In this document: piece after piece, positions 39,641 to 50,952 of the stretch
Layout of the letters: each line of letters starts with the position of its first letter
How positions within the stretch are numbered: position 1 is the first letter of the stretch
DNA from: Lactobacillus colini
GTDB lineage: Bacteria; Bacillota; Bacilli; Lactobacillales; Lactobacillaceae
Direction of reading: 5' to 3'
Assembly (NCBI RefSeq): GCF_017874575.1
Contig: NZ_JAGGLU010000011.1
Location: 1 to 64,000 of the forward strand
Length of the DNA: 64,000 bases
The notes under the pieces: generated by a model
Told to the model about the DNA's origin: nothing
Databases searched by the model: none
The model's input: the letters and a program-made list of their open reading frames with translations, nothing else
Translations under genes and position numbers: made by a program

Positions 39641-40463
39641 ATGCTAAGAAGAAGTTATCTAGCTGGTGATTTTAAGCAAGATCTAACACTTGATCCAATC
39701 TTTGGTTATGTGATGAGCAAGAAAGAAAATTGCCTACACCTCTTGCAAATGGCATTACCTGAATTAGACATCCAAGAGATCGTTGACATTTCACCGCAAA
39801 AGCCAATTGACCTGAACTTATTCGAAAAGACATCAAGACTAGATGTCTATGCTAAGGATAAGCAAGAACGTGTCTATGATATTGAGATGCAGAACTTGCC
39901 AGTTGATTTTTTAACTAGGAGGGCTTGGTATTATCTGCGACAGTTAAATAATACCTAAGCCCGGAGAGAACTACGATCACGTTAAGGCTTCATATGTGAT
40001 CTTCTTTTGTATGTTTGACCCTTTTGATGAGGATCGGGCGGCTTACAGATTTGACTTTACTGAACAAAGAAATCATAATTTAACTATAGAGAATGTAGGA
40101 CATTTGTTATTCTTTAATTCCAAGGGTAAGGACAGAAGTGGCATAACGCCGCAGATGGCAGAGTTCTTAGATTATTTAAATGGGCAAATATCTAGGAAGC
40201 CAAGCAAGTATATCATTCAGTTGAATGACGACATTAAAGAATACACGAGTAAACCAGAATGGGGCGAGATTATGAATCAGATTGCTTTGATGAGAGAGAA
40301 TATTCAAGAAGATACTAGACGTGAAGATATAGTAAAGACGATCGAATTATGTCGTGAAGACTTCAATCTTGACGACAACAAGATATTATCATTATTGACT
40401 AAAAGATATGGTGATGACTTCACTAAGCATCAACTTCAAGAAATGATTGAACAGACTAAGTAG
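39641..40463 (+). pseudogene. Rpn-family PD-(D/E)XK nuclease/putative transposase, frameshifted
   Basis: Two frames make one protein. 39641-39958 encodes the N-terminus (TLDPIFGYVMSKKENCLHLL) with the catalytic PD-(D/E)XK elements (SRLDVYAKDKQ...YDIEMQ). The frame ends at TAA 39956, and the continuation KPGENYDHVKASYVIFFCMFDPF begins at 39957 in another frame and runs to 40463. Family members act in recombination or as mobile nucleases. Residues expected between RQLNNT and KPGENY are missing, so a small deletion with frameshift is likely. A downstream start at 39996 would lack the active site. Confidence 0.8.
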
Positions 40464-40470
40464 AGTTATT

Positions 40471-40498
40471 AGGGCGATTAGCATGTCGCCCTTTTTTT
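40471..40498 (+). terminator. Terminator after the Rpn-family pseudogene
   Basis: AGGGCGA (40471-40477) pairs with TCGCCCT (40486-40492), then TTTTTTT. Confidence 0.88.
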
Positions 40499-40545
40499 GA
40501 AAATTTAAACTTTAGATATAAAAGAATTGTAGTATTTAATTAACG

Positions 40546-40583
40546 AACCTCAAAAGTAATAATTAAGAAGCTTTTGAGGTTTT
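40546..40583. terminator. Isolated hairpin upstream of mutS
   Basis: AACCTCAAAAG (40546-40556) pairs perfectly with CTTTTGAGGTT (40571-40581), followed by only a short T-run. A second terminator or a repeat; no gene lies between it and the preceding terminator. Confidence 0.5.
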
Positions 40584-40671
40584 CCTGTTTCAATGGCAGC
40601 TAATTTAAAGAATTTAACATTTTTACGTTATAATATATAGGTAAATTCTGTGCAAGAAAGGGATCAAGTTC

Positions 40672-43245
40672 ATGCCAAAAAAAGATGTCACACCAATGAT
40701 GCAGCAATATTACGAAATAAAAAATCAGTATCCTGATGCTTTTTTATTTTATCGTGTAGGGGACTTTTACGAACTTTTTGAAGATGATGCGGTTAAAGGT
40801 GCACAAATTTTGGAACTTACTTTGACTCATCGCTCTAACAAGACCAAGAATCCAATTCCTATGGCAGGGATGCCTCACTTAGCAGTTGATACTTATGTCA
40901 ATACATTAGTAGAGAAGGGATATAAGGTAGCGATTTGCGATCAACTTGAAGATCCTAGTCAAGCTAAGGGGATGGTTAAGCGCGGCATCGTTCAATTAAT
41001 CACACCTGGAACGATGATGAATTCTAGTCCTAATCAAGCTAAAGAAAATAATTATTTAACTTCAGTTGTTTCAACTAGTAAGGGCTTTGGTTTAGCTTAC
41101 AGTGATGTTTCAACTGGAGAAACCTTTGCTACTCATTTAAATGATTGGGAAGCTGTCGCTAATGAGCTGCTTTCTTTGCAAACTAAAGAAGTTGTTTTTA
41201 GTGGGATTTTAACTAATCAGAATAGGGAATTTTTGCAAAAGGCTAATATTACCGTTTCTGAACCAGTTAAGCTAGATGGCGAACATGCCGAAGTATCTTA
41301 TGTTAGCCAGAAGTTAACCAATCAAGCTGAAATTGAAGCAAGTCGTCAATTAGTGGCTTATTTACTCTCTACTCAAAAGCGTAGTTTAGCTCACTTACAA
41401 GTTGCGCAAAGCTATGAACCAACACAATACTTGCAAATGTCACATGTTGTCCAGACTAACTTAGAATTGGTTAGGTCAGCTAAGACTGGTAAGAAGATGG
41501 GATCATTATTTTGGTTGCTTGATAAGACAAGTACTGCAATGGGTGGACGTTTACTCAAAGCATGGATTGAAAGACCTTTACTTTCTGCTAGCAAGATTAA
41601 GGCTCGTCAAGATATAGTACAAGCATTGTTTGATGATTATTTTACGCGCGAGAATATTATTGACAATTTAAAAGGGGTGTATGACTTAGAACGACTAATA
41701 GGTCGGATCGCTTTTGGGTCTGTTAATGCTAGAGAAATGCTTCAGTTGGCTAATTCATTAGCTGCTGTACCTGAAATTTTAAAGTGTTTGCGAGATTCAG
41801 GTGATCAAGTTTTAGTAGATTTTGCAAGTCGGATTGATCCACTTACTGGGGTGCGAGATTTAATTAAAAATACTATTGTTGATGCTCCACCAATATCTAC
41901 AACCGAAGGTGGCATTATTCGCAAGGGTGTTTCTAGTCAATTAGATACTTATCGGGATGCTATGACTAATGGTAAGAAGTGGATCTCTGAAATGCAGGCT
42001 AGTGAACGAAAAAATACCGGTATTAATAACCTAAAAGTTGGTTATAATAAGGTCTTTGGCTACTATATTGAAGTAACTAATTCTAATAAGGATAAGGTTC
42101 CAACAGATCGTTATACTCGCAAGCAGACTTTAACTAACGCTGAGCGTTATATAACTCCAGAATTAAAGGAACATGAGGCACTGATTTTAGAATCTGAAGC
42201 TAAATCTACAGGCCTGGAATATGATTTGTTTGTTAAGTTGCGAGAAGCTGTTAAGAAGTATATCCCTGTCTTACAGAAATTAGGTAAGCAGCTGGCTAGT
42301 TTAGATGTTTTGACTGCCTTTGCCGGTGTAAGTGAACAGAATAACTATGTTCGTCCTACAATGCTAGCAAATAGTGGGACTATCGAGGTTAAGAATGGTC
42401 GTCATCCAGTAGTTGAACAGGTAATGAGTGCTGGTAGCTATATTCCTAATGATGTTGAAATGGGGCAAGATACCGATATTTTCTTGATTACGGGACCGAA
42501 TATGTCTGGTAAATCCACTTATATGCGACAAATGGCACTAATCGCAATTATGGCTCAGATTGGCTGCTTTGTACCAGCTGATAGTGCTAATTTACCAATT
42601 TTCGATCAGATTTTTACCCGAATTGGGGCGGCAGATGATCTTATCTCTGGTCAAAGTACTTTCATGGTTGAAATGAGCGAAGCTAATGAAGCCTTGCAAC
42701 ATGCTACTAAACGCTCATTAATCTTATTTGATGAGATTGGTCGTGGAACTGCTACTTATGACGGGATGGCATTAGCTGGAGCCATTGTGAAATACCTACA
42801 TGATAGAGTAGGAGCTAAGACATTGTTTGCGACTCACTATCACGAATTGACTGATCTTGATCAGACTCTAAAGCATTTAAAAAATATTCATGTTGGTGCT
42901 AGCGAAGAAAATGGTAAGTTAATCTTTTTACATAAGATATTGCCCGGACCAGCAGACCAATCTTATGGTATTCACGTTGCTCAACTTGCTGGCTTGCCCC
43001 ACAAGGTGCTACGTGAAGCTACTACTATGCTTCATCGCTTAGAGCAGCAAGGAGCTGGCGAGTTGCAACCAGCTAGTGAGCAGCTTGACTTATTTAATGA
43101 GCCGAAGATACCTGCAATTAGTGATAATCAAAAAGATGTCTTGGATGATATTGAAAATATCTATCTAGCTGATAAGACCCCGCTTCAAGTAATGGAATTA
43201 GTTTCGCAGTGGCAACATGATCTAAAAGATGATAAGGGTGAATAG
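40672..43245 (+). CDS. mutS: DNA mismatch recognition protein MutS
   Basis: 857 aa. The N-terminal mismatch-reading motif is present ([15 protein letters not shown], with Phe-x-Glu-type FYELF). Core and clamp helices follow. The C-terminal ATPase has Walker [16 protein letters not shown] (about 609), Walker [17 protein letters not shown] and the dimerizing [13 protein letters not shown]. Starts a repair operon with mutL (six bases apart), ruvA and ruvB. TATAAT at 40629-40634 may be its -10 box. Confidence 0.97.
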   Translation: MPKKDVTPMMQQYYEIKNQYPDAFLFYRVGDFYELFEDDAVKGAQILELTLTHRSNKTKNPIPMAGMPHLAVDTYVNTLVEKGYKVAICDQLEDPSQAKGMVKRGIVQLITPGTMMNSSPNQAKENNYLTSVVSTSKGFGLAYSDVSTGETFATHLNDWEAVANELLSLQTKEVVFSGILTNQNREFLQKANITVSEPVKLDGEHAEVSYVSQKLTNQAEIEASRQLVAYLLSTQKRSLAHLQVAQSYEPTQYLQMSHVVQTNLELVRSAKTGKKMGSLFWLLDKTSTAMGGRLLKAWIERPLLSASKIKARQDIVQALFDDYFTRENIIDNLKGVYDLERLIGRIAFGSVNAREMLQLANSLAAVPEILKCLRDSGDQVLVDFASRIDPLTGVRDLIKNTIVDAPPISTTEGGIIRKGVSSQLDTYRDAMTNGKKWISEMQASERKNTGINNLKVGYNKVFGYYIEVTNSNKDKVPTDRYTRKQTLTNAERYITPELKEHEALILESEAKSTGLEYDLFVKLREAVKKYIPVLQKLGKQLASLDVLTAFAGVSEQNNYVRPTMLANSGTIEVKNGRHPVVEQVMSAGSYIPNDVEMGQDTDIFLITGPNMSGKSTYMRQMALIAIMAQIGCFVPADSANLPIFDQIFTRIGAADDLISGQSTFMVEMSEANEALQHATKRSLILFDEIGRGTATYDGMALAGAIVKYLHDRVGAKTLFATHYHELTDLDQTLKHLKNIHVGASEENGKLIFLHKILPGPADQSYGIHVAQLAGLPHKVLREATTMLHRLEQQGAGELQPASEQLDLFNEPKIPAISDNQKDVLDDIENIYLADKTPLQVMELVSQWQHDLKDDKGE

Positions 43246-43250
43246 AATTA

Positions 43251-45131
43251 ATGGCGCAAATTCATGAACTTTCAACAGAATTAACTAATCAAATTGCCGC
43301 TGGTGAGGTTATCGAAAGACCAGCTAGTGTAGTTAAGGAATTATGTGAGAACTCAATTGATGCTGGCAGTACTAGAATAAGAATTGACTTTGAAAATGCA
43401 GGATTGCAAAAGATTACTGTACAGGATAATGGCTCAGGAATCGCCAGCGACCAGATCGACTTAGCCTTTATGCGTCATGCGACTAGTAAGATTAATAGCG
43501 AGCGTGACTTATTCAATATCGGAACTTTAGGCTTTAGGGGAGAGGCTTTAGCTTCAATTGCTGCAGTTGCTCATGTAGAGATTGTGACTAGTAGTAATAA
43601 CCAAGGCGGAGTTCGGGCTGTTTTTGCTGGTGGTGAGAAGAAGCTTCAAGAAGATGCCCCTTCTCCACAAGGAACTAAGATCAGCGTTGCAGATTTATTT
43701 TTTAATACTCCAGCTCGTTTAAAGTATTTACGCTCTGAAAGAACAGAAATACTAAAAATTGTTGATATAGTTGATCGGCTTGCCTTAGGACATCCAGAAA
43801 TCGCCTTTACTTTAACTAATAATAATAAAATTCTTCTCAAAACTAATGGTCGCAAGAATTTGCGCCAAGATATAGCCAATATTTATAGTCGTCATCTAGC
43901 TGAAAGAATGCTTGAAATAGATGGAACAACTCCAGATTTTAAGATTTCGGGTTTGATTTCTGATCCTGATGATACACGATCTAACCGTAATTTTATTACT
44001 TTACTCTTAAATGGTCGCTACGTTCATAACTATAATTTAACTCAGGCAATTATGAGTGGATACGCCAATAAGTTAGGTCCACGCAGATACCCTATTGCAG
44101 TTATTAAGATTGAATTGGATCCAGTTTTAGTTGATGTGAATGTTCATCCTACCAAGCAAGAAGTCCGTCTTTCTAAGGAAAAAGAACTAGAGCGCCTTTT
44201 GACTCAGACAATCAGTGACGTTTTACTTGATGGACAACAAGAAAGCCTGGGTTTAAATAATTTAAATAGTCAGCCTCAAGATACTAAGATAGATCAGTTG
44301 AAGTTTAACTTAAATAAGTCTGTAGTTGACACGACCCGCCCAGTTATATTGGATTCTAAACCAGAAGCCCCTGCAGTGCCTGAAGTTAATGAAGCCGTAG
44401 GTGAATTTATTAGTCTTAATCGTCCCCGTAATGATCAGCAATATCTGATTACATCAACATGGGATAAAAATGTTGCTTTACAAATGATGCTTAAGCCCTT
44501 CCCTGAAAGTGAAGCTGATTCTACTATTACTAGTCAAGGACAAGAAATTATAGATAGTCGTTTACCAAAGTTAACCTATATTGGGCAAATGCAGAGTTAC
44601 TTGCTAGCACAGAGCAATGGAAGTTTATATTTAATCGATCAACTAGCGGCTCATCGTCGCTTGGCATTTGATAATGTTTTAAAACAGCTTCAATCAGAAA
44701 AATCTAGCCAGCAAACCTTGTTGGAACCGATAGTGTTGAATTTTTCAAATGTGGATTATTTGAAGCTAAAGGATAACCTAGCTACAATCAAAAAAATTGG
44801 TATAGAATTAGAAGATTTTGGTCAAAATACTCTAATTATGAGAACTTATCCAACCTGGATTGAAAAAGATATTGAAAAAAGGATTCGCCAATTACTTGAA
44901 CTATATTTAAATGCAGCTAATGATAATATTGATAAGTTAAAAATCCAAGTTGCTCAGATAATTGCTAAAAATCGTGTCTATTCTAGTTCAAAATTGAGTA
45001 ATTTAGAAGCAGCATCCCTAATTGAAGATCTATCTAAAACTTCAGATCCATATCGTGATGGAGACGGTAAGATTATTATTGTTAGTTTAAGTAAGAATGA
45101 TCTAAATAAGATGTTTAAAAAGAATGAATAA
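43251..45131 (+). CDS. mutL: DNA mismatch repair protein MutL
   Basis: 626-aa GHKL ATPase. The N-box [17 protein letters not shown] and RGEALASI motifs are intact, and [13 protein letters not shown] precedes a variable linker. The C-terminal domain is that of endonuclease-type MutL of Gram-positives ([16 protein letters not shown], near the usual QHAAxER position, here QLAAHRR; the metal motif DQHAxxERI is altered). Loss of the canonical His-Ala-Ala-Gln-Glu pattern suggests weakened endonuclease activity. Confidence 0.95.
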   Translation: MAQIHELSTELTNQIAAGEVIERPASVVKELCENSIDAGSTRIRIDFENAGLQKITVQDNGSGIASDQIDLAFMRHATSKINSERDLFNIGTLGFRGEALASIAAVAHVEIVTSSNNQGGVRAVFAGGEKKLQEDAPSPQGTKISVADLFFNTPARLKYLRSERTEILKIVDIVDRLALGHPEIAFTLTNNNKILLKTNGRKNLRQDIANIYSRHLAERMLEIDGTTPDFKISGLISDPDDTRSNRNFITLLLNGRYVHNYNLTQAIMSGYANKLGPRRYPIAVIKIELDPVLVDVNVHPTKQEVRLSKEKELERLLTQTISDVLLDGQQESLGLNNLNSQPQDTKIDQLKFNLNKSVVDTTRPVILDSKPEAPAVPEVNEAVGEFISLNRPRNDQQYLITSTWDKNVALQMMLKPFPESEADSTITSQGQEIIDSRLPKLTYIGQMQSYLLAQSNGSLYLIDQLAAHRRLAFDNVLKQLQSEKSSQQTLLEPIVLNFSNVDYLKLKDNLATIKKIGIELEDFGQNTLIMRTYPTWIEKDIEKRIRQLLELYLNAANDNIDKLKIQVAQIIAKNRVYSSSKLSNLEAASLIEDLSKTSDPYRDGDGKIIIVSLSKNDLNKMFKKNE

Positions 45132-45140
45132 GGAAACAAA

Positions 45141-45719
45141 ATGTACGAATATTTAAAAGGAATTATTACTCAAATTTCACCTGCATATATTGTGCTAGAG
45201 GCAGGTGGAGTAGGATACAAGATTTTTTCTCCTACGCCATATAGTTATGAAGAAAATGAAACGGCTCAAGTTTATGTTGAGCAAGTTGTTAGAGATACAG
45301 GTATTACGCTATATGGCTTTATTAGTCATGAAGATAAGGAGTTATTTTTAAAATTATTGTCAGTTTCAGGGATTGGTCCTAAGTCAGCCTTAGCGATTAT
45401 GGCTGCAGAAGATACAGATTCATTGGCGAGTGCAATTCAGCAAGGTGAAGTTAAGTACTTAACCAAATTTCCTGGTGTAGGTAAAAAAACAGCTTCACAA
45501 ATTGTCCTTGACTTAAAAGGCAAGCTAGGCGATTATGTCAAAAAGAGTCCAATTAAAGAAAGTTTGCCTGCTAGCTTGCAAGATGCCTTGTTAGCATTAG
45601 GTGCATTAGGCTATACTCAAAAAGAAATTGATAAAGTTACTCCAGAATTGGCTAAGTTACCTACTGATACAGCTGATGGATATATTAAGAAGGCACTTGC
45701 TTTATTATTAAAGAAATAA
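45141..45719 (+). CDS. ruvA: Holliday junction branch migration protein RuvA
   Basis: 192 aa. An OB-fold N-terminal domain ([26 protein letters not shown]), two helix-hairpin-helix motifs ([36 protein letters not shown]) and domain III that contacts RuvB. It binds the junction and delivers RuvB. Confidence 0.97.
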   Translation: MYEYLKGIITQISPAYIVLEAGGVGYKIFSPTPYSYEENETAQVYVEQVVRDTGITLYGFISHEDKELFLKLLSVSGIGPKSALAIMAAEDTDSLASAIQQGEVKYLTKFPGVGKKTASQIVLDLKGKLGDYVKKSPIKESLPASLQDALLALGALGYTQKEIDKVTPELAKLPTDTADGYIKKALALLLKK

Positions 45720-45747
45720 AATTTAAACTGAAAAGGGAAGTGATTTT

Positions 45748-46761
45748 GTGTCAGAAGAAGAACAGCGTTTAGTTGATTCTCAAAGTAGTGAAGATGAAGA
45801 AGAAGTTGAGCTTTCACTGCGGCCGCAATCTTTAGTCCAATATATTGGACAAGACAAGGTTAAAGATGAAATGAGTGTCTATATTGAAGCTGCTAAAAAG
45901 CGTGACGAAGCTTTAGACCACGTCCTACTCTATGGTCCGCCAGGATTAGGTAAGACTACTTTAGCATTTGTAATTGCTAATGAAATGGGGGTTCACTTGA
46001 AGAGTACGTCAGGTCCAGCTATTGAAAAGGCCGGAGATTTAGTGGCACTATTATCTGAACTAGATCCAGGGGATGTCTTATTTATTGATGAAATTCACCG
46101 TTTGGCTAAGCCGGTTGAAGAAGTGCTTTATTCAGCAATGGAAGATTATTATATTGATATTGTTGTTGGCCAAGGTCAGACTACTCATGCAGTCCATGTT
46201 CCCTTGCCACCCTTTACGCTAATTGGAGCAACAACTCGCGCTGGTCAATTGTCGGCACCGCTACGTGATAGGTTCGGTATTGTTGAACATATGCAATACT
46301 ACAATATTATTGATTTAGAGAAGATTATTTTGCGCTCTAGTGATGTTTTTAATACTAAGATTAATTCTGAAGCAGCAATTGAACTTGCTCGGCGCTCTCG
46401 TGGAACTCCTCGTGTCGCTAATCGCTTATTGAAACGGGTACGCGACTTTGCCGAAGTAAAAGGGGAAGAAGAGATTTCTTTAGCTACTACTAAACATGCC
46501 TTATCACAATTAGAAGTTGATAATGAAGGTTTAGATCAAACCGACCGTAAGATCTTGCGTGTGATGATTGAGAATTATGATGGTGGTCCAGTAGGTATTA
46601 AAACCCTAGCTGCTAACATTGGTGAAGATCGGGACACAATTGAAGAAGTATATGAACCTTATTTATTGCAAAAGGGCTTTATTATTAGGACTCAACGTGG
46701 CCGAGCAGTTACTGACAAGGCATATTTGCAATTAGGATTAAGTCCACGTAAATCTGAGTAA
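45748..46761 (+). CDS. ruvB: Holliday junction helicase subunit RuvB
   Basis: 337 aa AAA+ motor. Walker [15 protein letters not shown], Walker [10 protein letters not shown], sensor 1 ATTRAG, and the C-terminal winged helix ([33 protein letters not shown], in parts). GTG start with AAGGGAAG upstream. Confidence 0.97.
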   Translation: MSEEEQRLVDSQSSEDEEEVELSLRPQSLVQYIGQDKVKDEMSVYIEAAKKRDEALDHVLLYGPPGLGKTTLAFVIANEMGVHLKSTSGPAIEKAGDLVALLSELDPGDVLFIDEIHRLAKPVEEVLYSAMEDYYIDIVVGQGQTTHAVHVPLPPFTLIGATTRAGQLSAPLRDRFGIVEHMQYYNIIDLEKIILRSSDVFNTKINSEAAIELARRSRGTPRVANRLLKRVRDFAEVKGEEEISLATTKHALSQLEVDNEGLDQTDRKILRVMIENYDGGPVGIKTLAANIGEDRDTIEEVYEPYLLQKGFIIRTQRGRAVTDKAYLQLGLSPRKSE

Positions 46762-46830
46762 AAAATTTAGCCTAAGTAAGGTATAATAGTATATTAGATA
46801 TTTATAATTTAATATTATGAGGTGAATAGT

Positions 46831-47274
46831 TTGAATACATTTATTTTGGCTCAAACAGCAGCTGGCGGTAACAGTATGTTTATGATTGTTATTTTTATTG
46901 TGTTAATTGCATTCATGTACTTTACTATGATTCGTCCACAAAAGAAGCAACAACAAAAGCGTATGGAAATGATGAATGAATTGAAGGCTGGGGATCATGT
47001 GGTTTTGATTGACGGTCTTCACGGTAAGATTGATTCAATTAATAAAGAAGATAATACTGTTGTTGTTGATGCAAATGGTATCTTTTTAACTTTCAGCCGT
47101 ATGGCCGTTCGTCAAGTCGTACCAGCTAAGGACAATGAAGGTGAAAACAAGAATAAAGAAGATCAAGCATCTCCTAAAGCAGACCTAGCAGATACTAATA
47201 AATCTAATGACGTTTCTGATGTTGCTGACAAAGATGCTAAAGAGACTTCAACTGAAGATAATAGTGAAAATTAG
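46831..47274 (+). CDS. yajC: Preprotein translocase accessory protein YajC
   Basis: 147 aa, single N-terminal membrane helix (MFMIVIFIVLIAFMYFTMI) followed by RPQKKQQQKRMEMMNELKAGDHVV, the family hallmark. The C-terminus is a long acidic Asn/Lys/Asp tail, longer than usual. TTG 46831 with GAGGTG six bases upstream is the better start than the GTG at 46822. It associates with the Sec translocase. TATAAT at 46782-46787 may be its -10 box. Confidence 0.92.
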   Translation: MNTFILAQTAAGGNSMFMIVIFIVLIAFMYFTMIRPQKKQQQKRMEMMNELKAGDHVVLIDGLHGKIDSINKEDNTVVVDANGIFLTFSRMAVRQVVPAKDNEGENKNKEDQASPKADLADTNKSNDVSDVADKDAKETSTEDNSEN

Positions 47275-47276
47275 AA

Positions 47277-47301
47277 AAAAAGCGTCAACTGACGCTTTTT
47301 A
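47277..47301 (+). terminator. Terminator of the mutS-yajC region
   Basis: AAAAAGCGTCA pairs with TGACGCTTTTT across a two-base loop. Confidence 0.88.
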
Positions 47302-47366
47302 ATTTTATTAATAATTTTTAACAGAGTAAAATGAAAAATAGAGGAATTTTAGAGAGGAAGTTAACT

Positions 47367-48815
47367 ATGAAAAATATTCCTGTTGTTATGATCCTTTTTG
47401 GTGGGTCTGGTGATTTGGCACACCGCAAGCTTTATCCTGCCTTGTTCAACTTATATCAAAAAGGTTTGATCAGAAGTAATTTTGCTGTGATTGGGACAGC
47501 GAGAAGACCCTGGTCACATGAATATTTCCGTCAACAAGTTAGTGATGCAGTTCATGAAACACATCGTGGGGTTAATGAAGATGATATTCAAGACTTTGTA
47601 TCACACTTTTACTACCAATCTCATGATGTAACTGATGTCGATCATTATATTGCCTTAAAAAAGGTAGCCAATGACTTGGATGAAGAATATAAAGCTCAAG
47701 GCAATCGCATTTTTTACATGGCAATGGCTCCCCGTTTCTTTGGTACTATTGCAACTCATATCAATGATCAGAGTTTAACTGGAAGTGGATTTAACCGTTT
47801 AGTTATTGAAAAGCCTTTTGGACATGATCTTCAATCCGCTGCAGAATTAAATCGACAAATTCGTGAAAGTTTTGATGAAGATTCTGTTTATCGAATTGAT
47901 CATTACTTAGGTAAAGAAATGGTTCAAAATATTATGCCGTTAAGAATGACTAATCCAATTATTAAGAATATTTGGAATGGTGATTATATTCAAAATGTGC
48001 AAGTAACTTTAGCCGAGAGCTTAGGAGTAGGAACTCGTGGCGGTTATTATGATGGTTCAGGAGCATTGCGCGATATGGTGCAGAATCACATTTTTCAAAT
48101 TATTACACTATTAGCAATGCCGGAACCTACAGATTTGACTTCTGATGCAGTTCACAAGGCTAAGCAAGAGTTACTTGATAGCTTAATTATTCCAACCGCT
48201 GCTGATGTTAAGAAGAATTTTGCCCGTGGGCAATATTTAGCTGGTGAAGATCATCCTGGGTATTTAGAAGAAGATCAAGTTGATCCTGATTCTCATACTG
48301 AAACATTTGTTTCGGGTAAGGTTGAATTTAAGCAAGGTCCTTTAGCAAGTGTGCCAATTTACTTTAGAACAGGTAAAAATCTAAAGGAAAAAAATTCTCG
48401 AATTGATATTGTTTTGAAGCATATGAATAATTTATACGGTAATGCTCATTCAAACAATATTTCGATTGTAATTGATCCAGTGAGTGAGATTTACTTCACT
48501 ATTAATGGCAAGAAGATCATGACTGATGGCTTAAGAAGAGAGAATTTAGACTACCGCTTCTCTGAACAAGAAATGGCTAAGGTACCAGATGGTTATGAAA
48601 GATTGCTTCATGATGTCTTCGTAGCTGATCGTACAAACTTCACACACTGGGCTGAACTTAAACAGTATTGGAAGTTTGTTGATGCAGTAGAAGATGCTTG
48701 GGATAAACAAAATAAGGATGGATATGCACCTGAACAATATCAACCAGGTAAATTTGGCCCTGCTAGTTCTGATAAAATTTTTGATAGTGAAACGGAACAC
48801 TGGATTTACAATTAA
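47367..48815 (+). CDS. zwf: Glucose-6-phosphate 1-dehydrogenase
   Basis: 482 aa. The Rossmann start (MILFGGSGDLAHRKLYPALF) binds NADP+. VIEKPFGHDLQSA and RIDHYLGKEMVQN contain the catalytic Lys, Asp and His. First step of the oxidative pentose-phosphate pathway, supplying NADPH. Start ATG 47367 after GAGGAAG; the longer frame from 47331 adds a poor N-terminus. The stop overlaps the dinB start. Confidence 0.96.
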   Translation: MKNIPVVMILFGGSGDLAHRKLYPALFNLYQKGLIRSNFAVIGTARRPWSHEYFRQQVSDAVHETHRGVNEDDIQDFVSHFYYQSHDVTDVDHYIALKKVANDLDEEYKAQGNRIFYMAMAPRFFGTIATHINDQSLTGSGFNRLVIEKPFGHDLQSAAELNRQIRESFDEDSVYRIDHYLGKEMVQNIMPLRMTNPIIKNIWNGDYIQNVQVTLAESLGVGTRGGYYDGSGALRDMVQNHIFQIITLLAMPEPTDLTSDAVHKAKQELLDSLIIPTAADVKKNFARGQYLAGEDHPGYLEEDQVDPDSHTETFVSGKVEFKQGPLASVPIYFRTGKNLKEKNSRIDIVLKHMNNLYGNAHSNNISIVIDPVSEIYFTINGKKIMTDGLRRENLDYRFSEQEMAKVPDGYERLLHDVFVADRTNFTHWAELKQYWKFVDAVEDAWDKQNKDGYAPEQYQPGKFGPASSDKIFDSETEHWIYN

Positions 48816-49945
48816 TGCCTGAATTACTGCCAAAAAACGACTTCCACCGTAAAATTATTCACTTGGATATGGATGCGTTTTATGCATCAATAGAAATGCG
48901 TGATGATCCAAGCCTTGTTAATAAGGCACTAATTATCGGTCATGATCCTCGTAAGCACAATGGTCACGGAGTGGTAGCAACTGCTAATTATATTGCCCGC
49001 CAATATGGTGTTCACTCAGCAATGCCGACAGCTAAGGCTATGCAGTTAGTTCCAGTGGATAGGGTAGCTTTTGTCAAGCCTAACTTTAACAAATATCGAG
49101 CAGTTTCTGGGCAAATCCATGAGCTGATGCATGAACTAACTGATCAGGTCGAATCTGTTGCTCTGGATGAAGCTTATCTTGATGTTACTAAGAATAAATT
49201 AGGGATTGATTCAGCAATTGAGCTCGCAAGTCACTTACAGCAGAAAATATACAGAGAAACTGGATTAACTTCTTCTTTTGGCGTATCGTATAATAAATTT
49301 TTAGCTAAAATGGCCTCAGAATATGCCAAGCCTTTTGGAAGAACGGTTATTTTAGCAGATGATGCATTAAAATTTTTAGCTGAACAAAAAATTGAGCAAT
49401 TTCCTGGAATTGGTAAAAAAACTCAAAAGCAACTTCATGATTTAGGAATTTATGATGGAGCAGATTTACAAAAACTACCAGTTCGTTTTCTGATTGGAAA
49501 ATTTAAGAAAATGGGTTATGCAATTGCTTTACATGCTCATGGAATTGATCTGAATCCCGTTTTATCTGATCGAAGGAGAAAATCTATCGGGATAGAGCGG
49601 ACTTTTGAGAATAATATTCACAGCCAAGATCAAGCACTAACGATAATTAGAAAATTTAGCCACGAATTATCTCAAAAATTGAAAAATAAGAAAGTTAGCG
49701 CGAATGTAGTTGTCTTAAAAATTCGCAGCAATAGCTTTGAAACTATTACTAAACGCCAAAAATTAGACCAACCAACTAATCAAGCATTAGAAATTTTTTT
49801 AGCGGGCAAAGAGTTATATAGCCAGGTTCCTAACTTTTTGGAAGATGGTATTAGGCTTTTGGGCCTAACAGCAACCAACTTAGAGAGTAAAAATTATGAA
49901 GAAGTTCCCCTGGAACTTTTTACAGATAGTAATATTTTAAGTTAA
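48815..49945 (+). CDS. dinB: DNA polymerase IV (translesion)
   Basis: 376 aa Y-family polymerase. HLDMDAFYASIEMRDDPSL and VALDEAYLDVTKNK contain the three metal-binding acidic residues; the helix-hairpin-helix FPGIGKKTQKQLHDLGI follows; the C-terminal little-finger domain ends near residue 360. It overlaps zwf by one base, so the two are co-translated. Not part of a visible SOS operon here. Confidence 0.96.
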   Translation: MPELLPKNDFHRKIIHLDMDAFYASIEMRDDPSLVNKALIIGHDPRKHNGHGVVATANYIARQYGVHSAMPTAKAMQLVPVDRVAFVKPNFNKYRAVSGQIHELMHELTDQVESVALDEAYLDVTKNKLGIDSAIELASHLQQKIYRETGLTSSFGVSYNKFLAKMASEYAKPFGRTVILADDALKFLAEQKIEQFPGIGKKTQKQLHDLGIYDGADLQKLPVRFLIGKFKKMGYAIALHAHGIDLNPVLSDRRRKSIGIERTFENNIHSQDQALTIIRKFSHELSQKLKNKKVSANVVVLKIRSNSFETITKRQKLDQPTNQALEIFLAGKELYSQVPNFLEDGIRLLGLTATNLESKNYEEVPLELFTDSNILS

Positions 49946-49986
49946 AATAATAGGCATGATTTATAAGTATGAAAGAAGGATAAATT

Positions 49987-50952
49987 ATGGCAACTTTTGA
50001 TGAAATTTATGCAAAAATCAAAGAATACCCAACAATTATTTTGCATAGGCATACTAGTCCAGATCCGGATGCCTTGGGTTCACAAGCAGGACTTGCCCGT
50101 GCTTTAAAAGCTACATTTCCAGATAAGCGAATCTTATGTGCTGGAGAAGACGACGAAGGCGACTTAGCCTGGATCAACACTATGGATCAAGTAACAGCAG
50201 CTGATTATCAGGGCGCCTTGGTAATTACTACTGATACTGCTAATACTCCTAGAGTTTCTAATAAGATGTATGACAAAGGTGATTTCTTAATTAAGATTGA
50301 CCACCACCCTGATGTTGATCCATATGCAGATATGAGCTATGTTGATCCAGATTCGCCTGCTGCTTCACAGATTATTGTAGAATTTTTGAATGCAGAGAAG
50401 ATTGCGATTACTGCAGATATTGCTTATCCATTGTATGCAGGGATTGTAGGTGATACTGGAAGATTTATGTATCCAGAAACTTCTGCTAAGACATTTGAAA
50501 TTGCTGCCCAACTAGCTAAGACTGGAATTAATATTACTGAGATTGCTAGAAATATTAGTGATGTGACTTTTGAACAAGCTAAGTTGCAAGCCAAGGCAAT
50601 GGATGAAATGGTAGTAGACCCAAGTGGTGCAGCCTACGCCATTTTGACACAGCAAGATTTGAAAGAGCTTAGTGTTACTGACGATCAAGCATCTGTAACT
50701 GTATCAACTCCGGGAAGAATTAAGGATGTTATTGCTTGGAATGTATTTGTAGAAAAGTCTGATGGAACTTATCGTGTACATTACCGTTCCAAAGCACCTG
50801 TAATTAACCATCTAGCCGAACAACATGATGGTGGTGGCCATGCTTTAGCAAGTGGTGCTAATGCCAAAGATTTGGACGAAGTAAAACAAATTTTTGCGGA
50901 AGTTGTTGAAGTAACGAAGAAATATCGGAAAGAACATGACTCAAACAAATAA
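49987..50952 (+). CDS. DHH-DHHA1 phosphoesterase (NrnA/Pde2 type)
   Basis: 321 aa. Motifs RHTSPDPDALGSQ, VITTDTANTPR, DHHPDVD and D-T-G-R (GIVGDTGRFMY) form the two-manganese DHH site; GGGHALASGA is the DHHA1 substrate loop. The family degrades nanoRNA and pAp, and in streptococci and relatives pApA from c-di-AMP (Pde2). Which activity dominates cannot be told from sequence. A c-di-AMP receptor is at 13774. It overlaps the helicase gene by 17 bases. Confidence 0.92.
   Translation: MATFDEIYAKIKEYPTIILHRHTSPDPDALGSQAGLARALKATFPDKRILCAGEDDEGDLAWINTMDQVTAADYQGALVITTDTANTPRVSNKMYDKGDFLIKIDHHPDVDPYADMSYVDPDSPAASQIIVEFLNAEKIAITADIAYPLYAGIVGDTGRFMYPETSAKTFEIAAQLAKTGINITEIARNISDVTFEQAKLQAKAMDEMVVDPSGAAYAILTQQDLKELSVTDDQASVTVSTPGRIKDVIAWNVFVEKSDGTYRVHYRSKAPVINHLAEQHDGGGHALASGANAKDLDEVKQIFAEVVEVTKKYRKEHDSNK

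Noticed and set aside
40546..40583. Possible insertion-sequence end near mutS
   Set aside because: The perfect inverted repeat has no transposase reading frame or target duplication next to it; it is more simply a hairpin or terminator.
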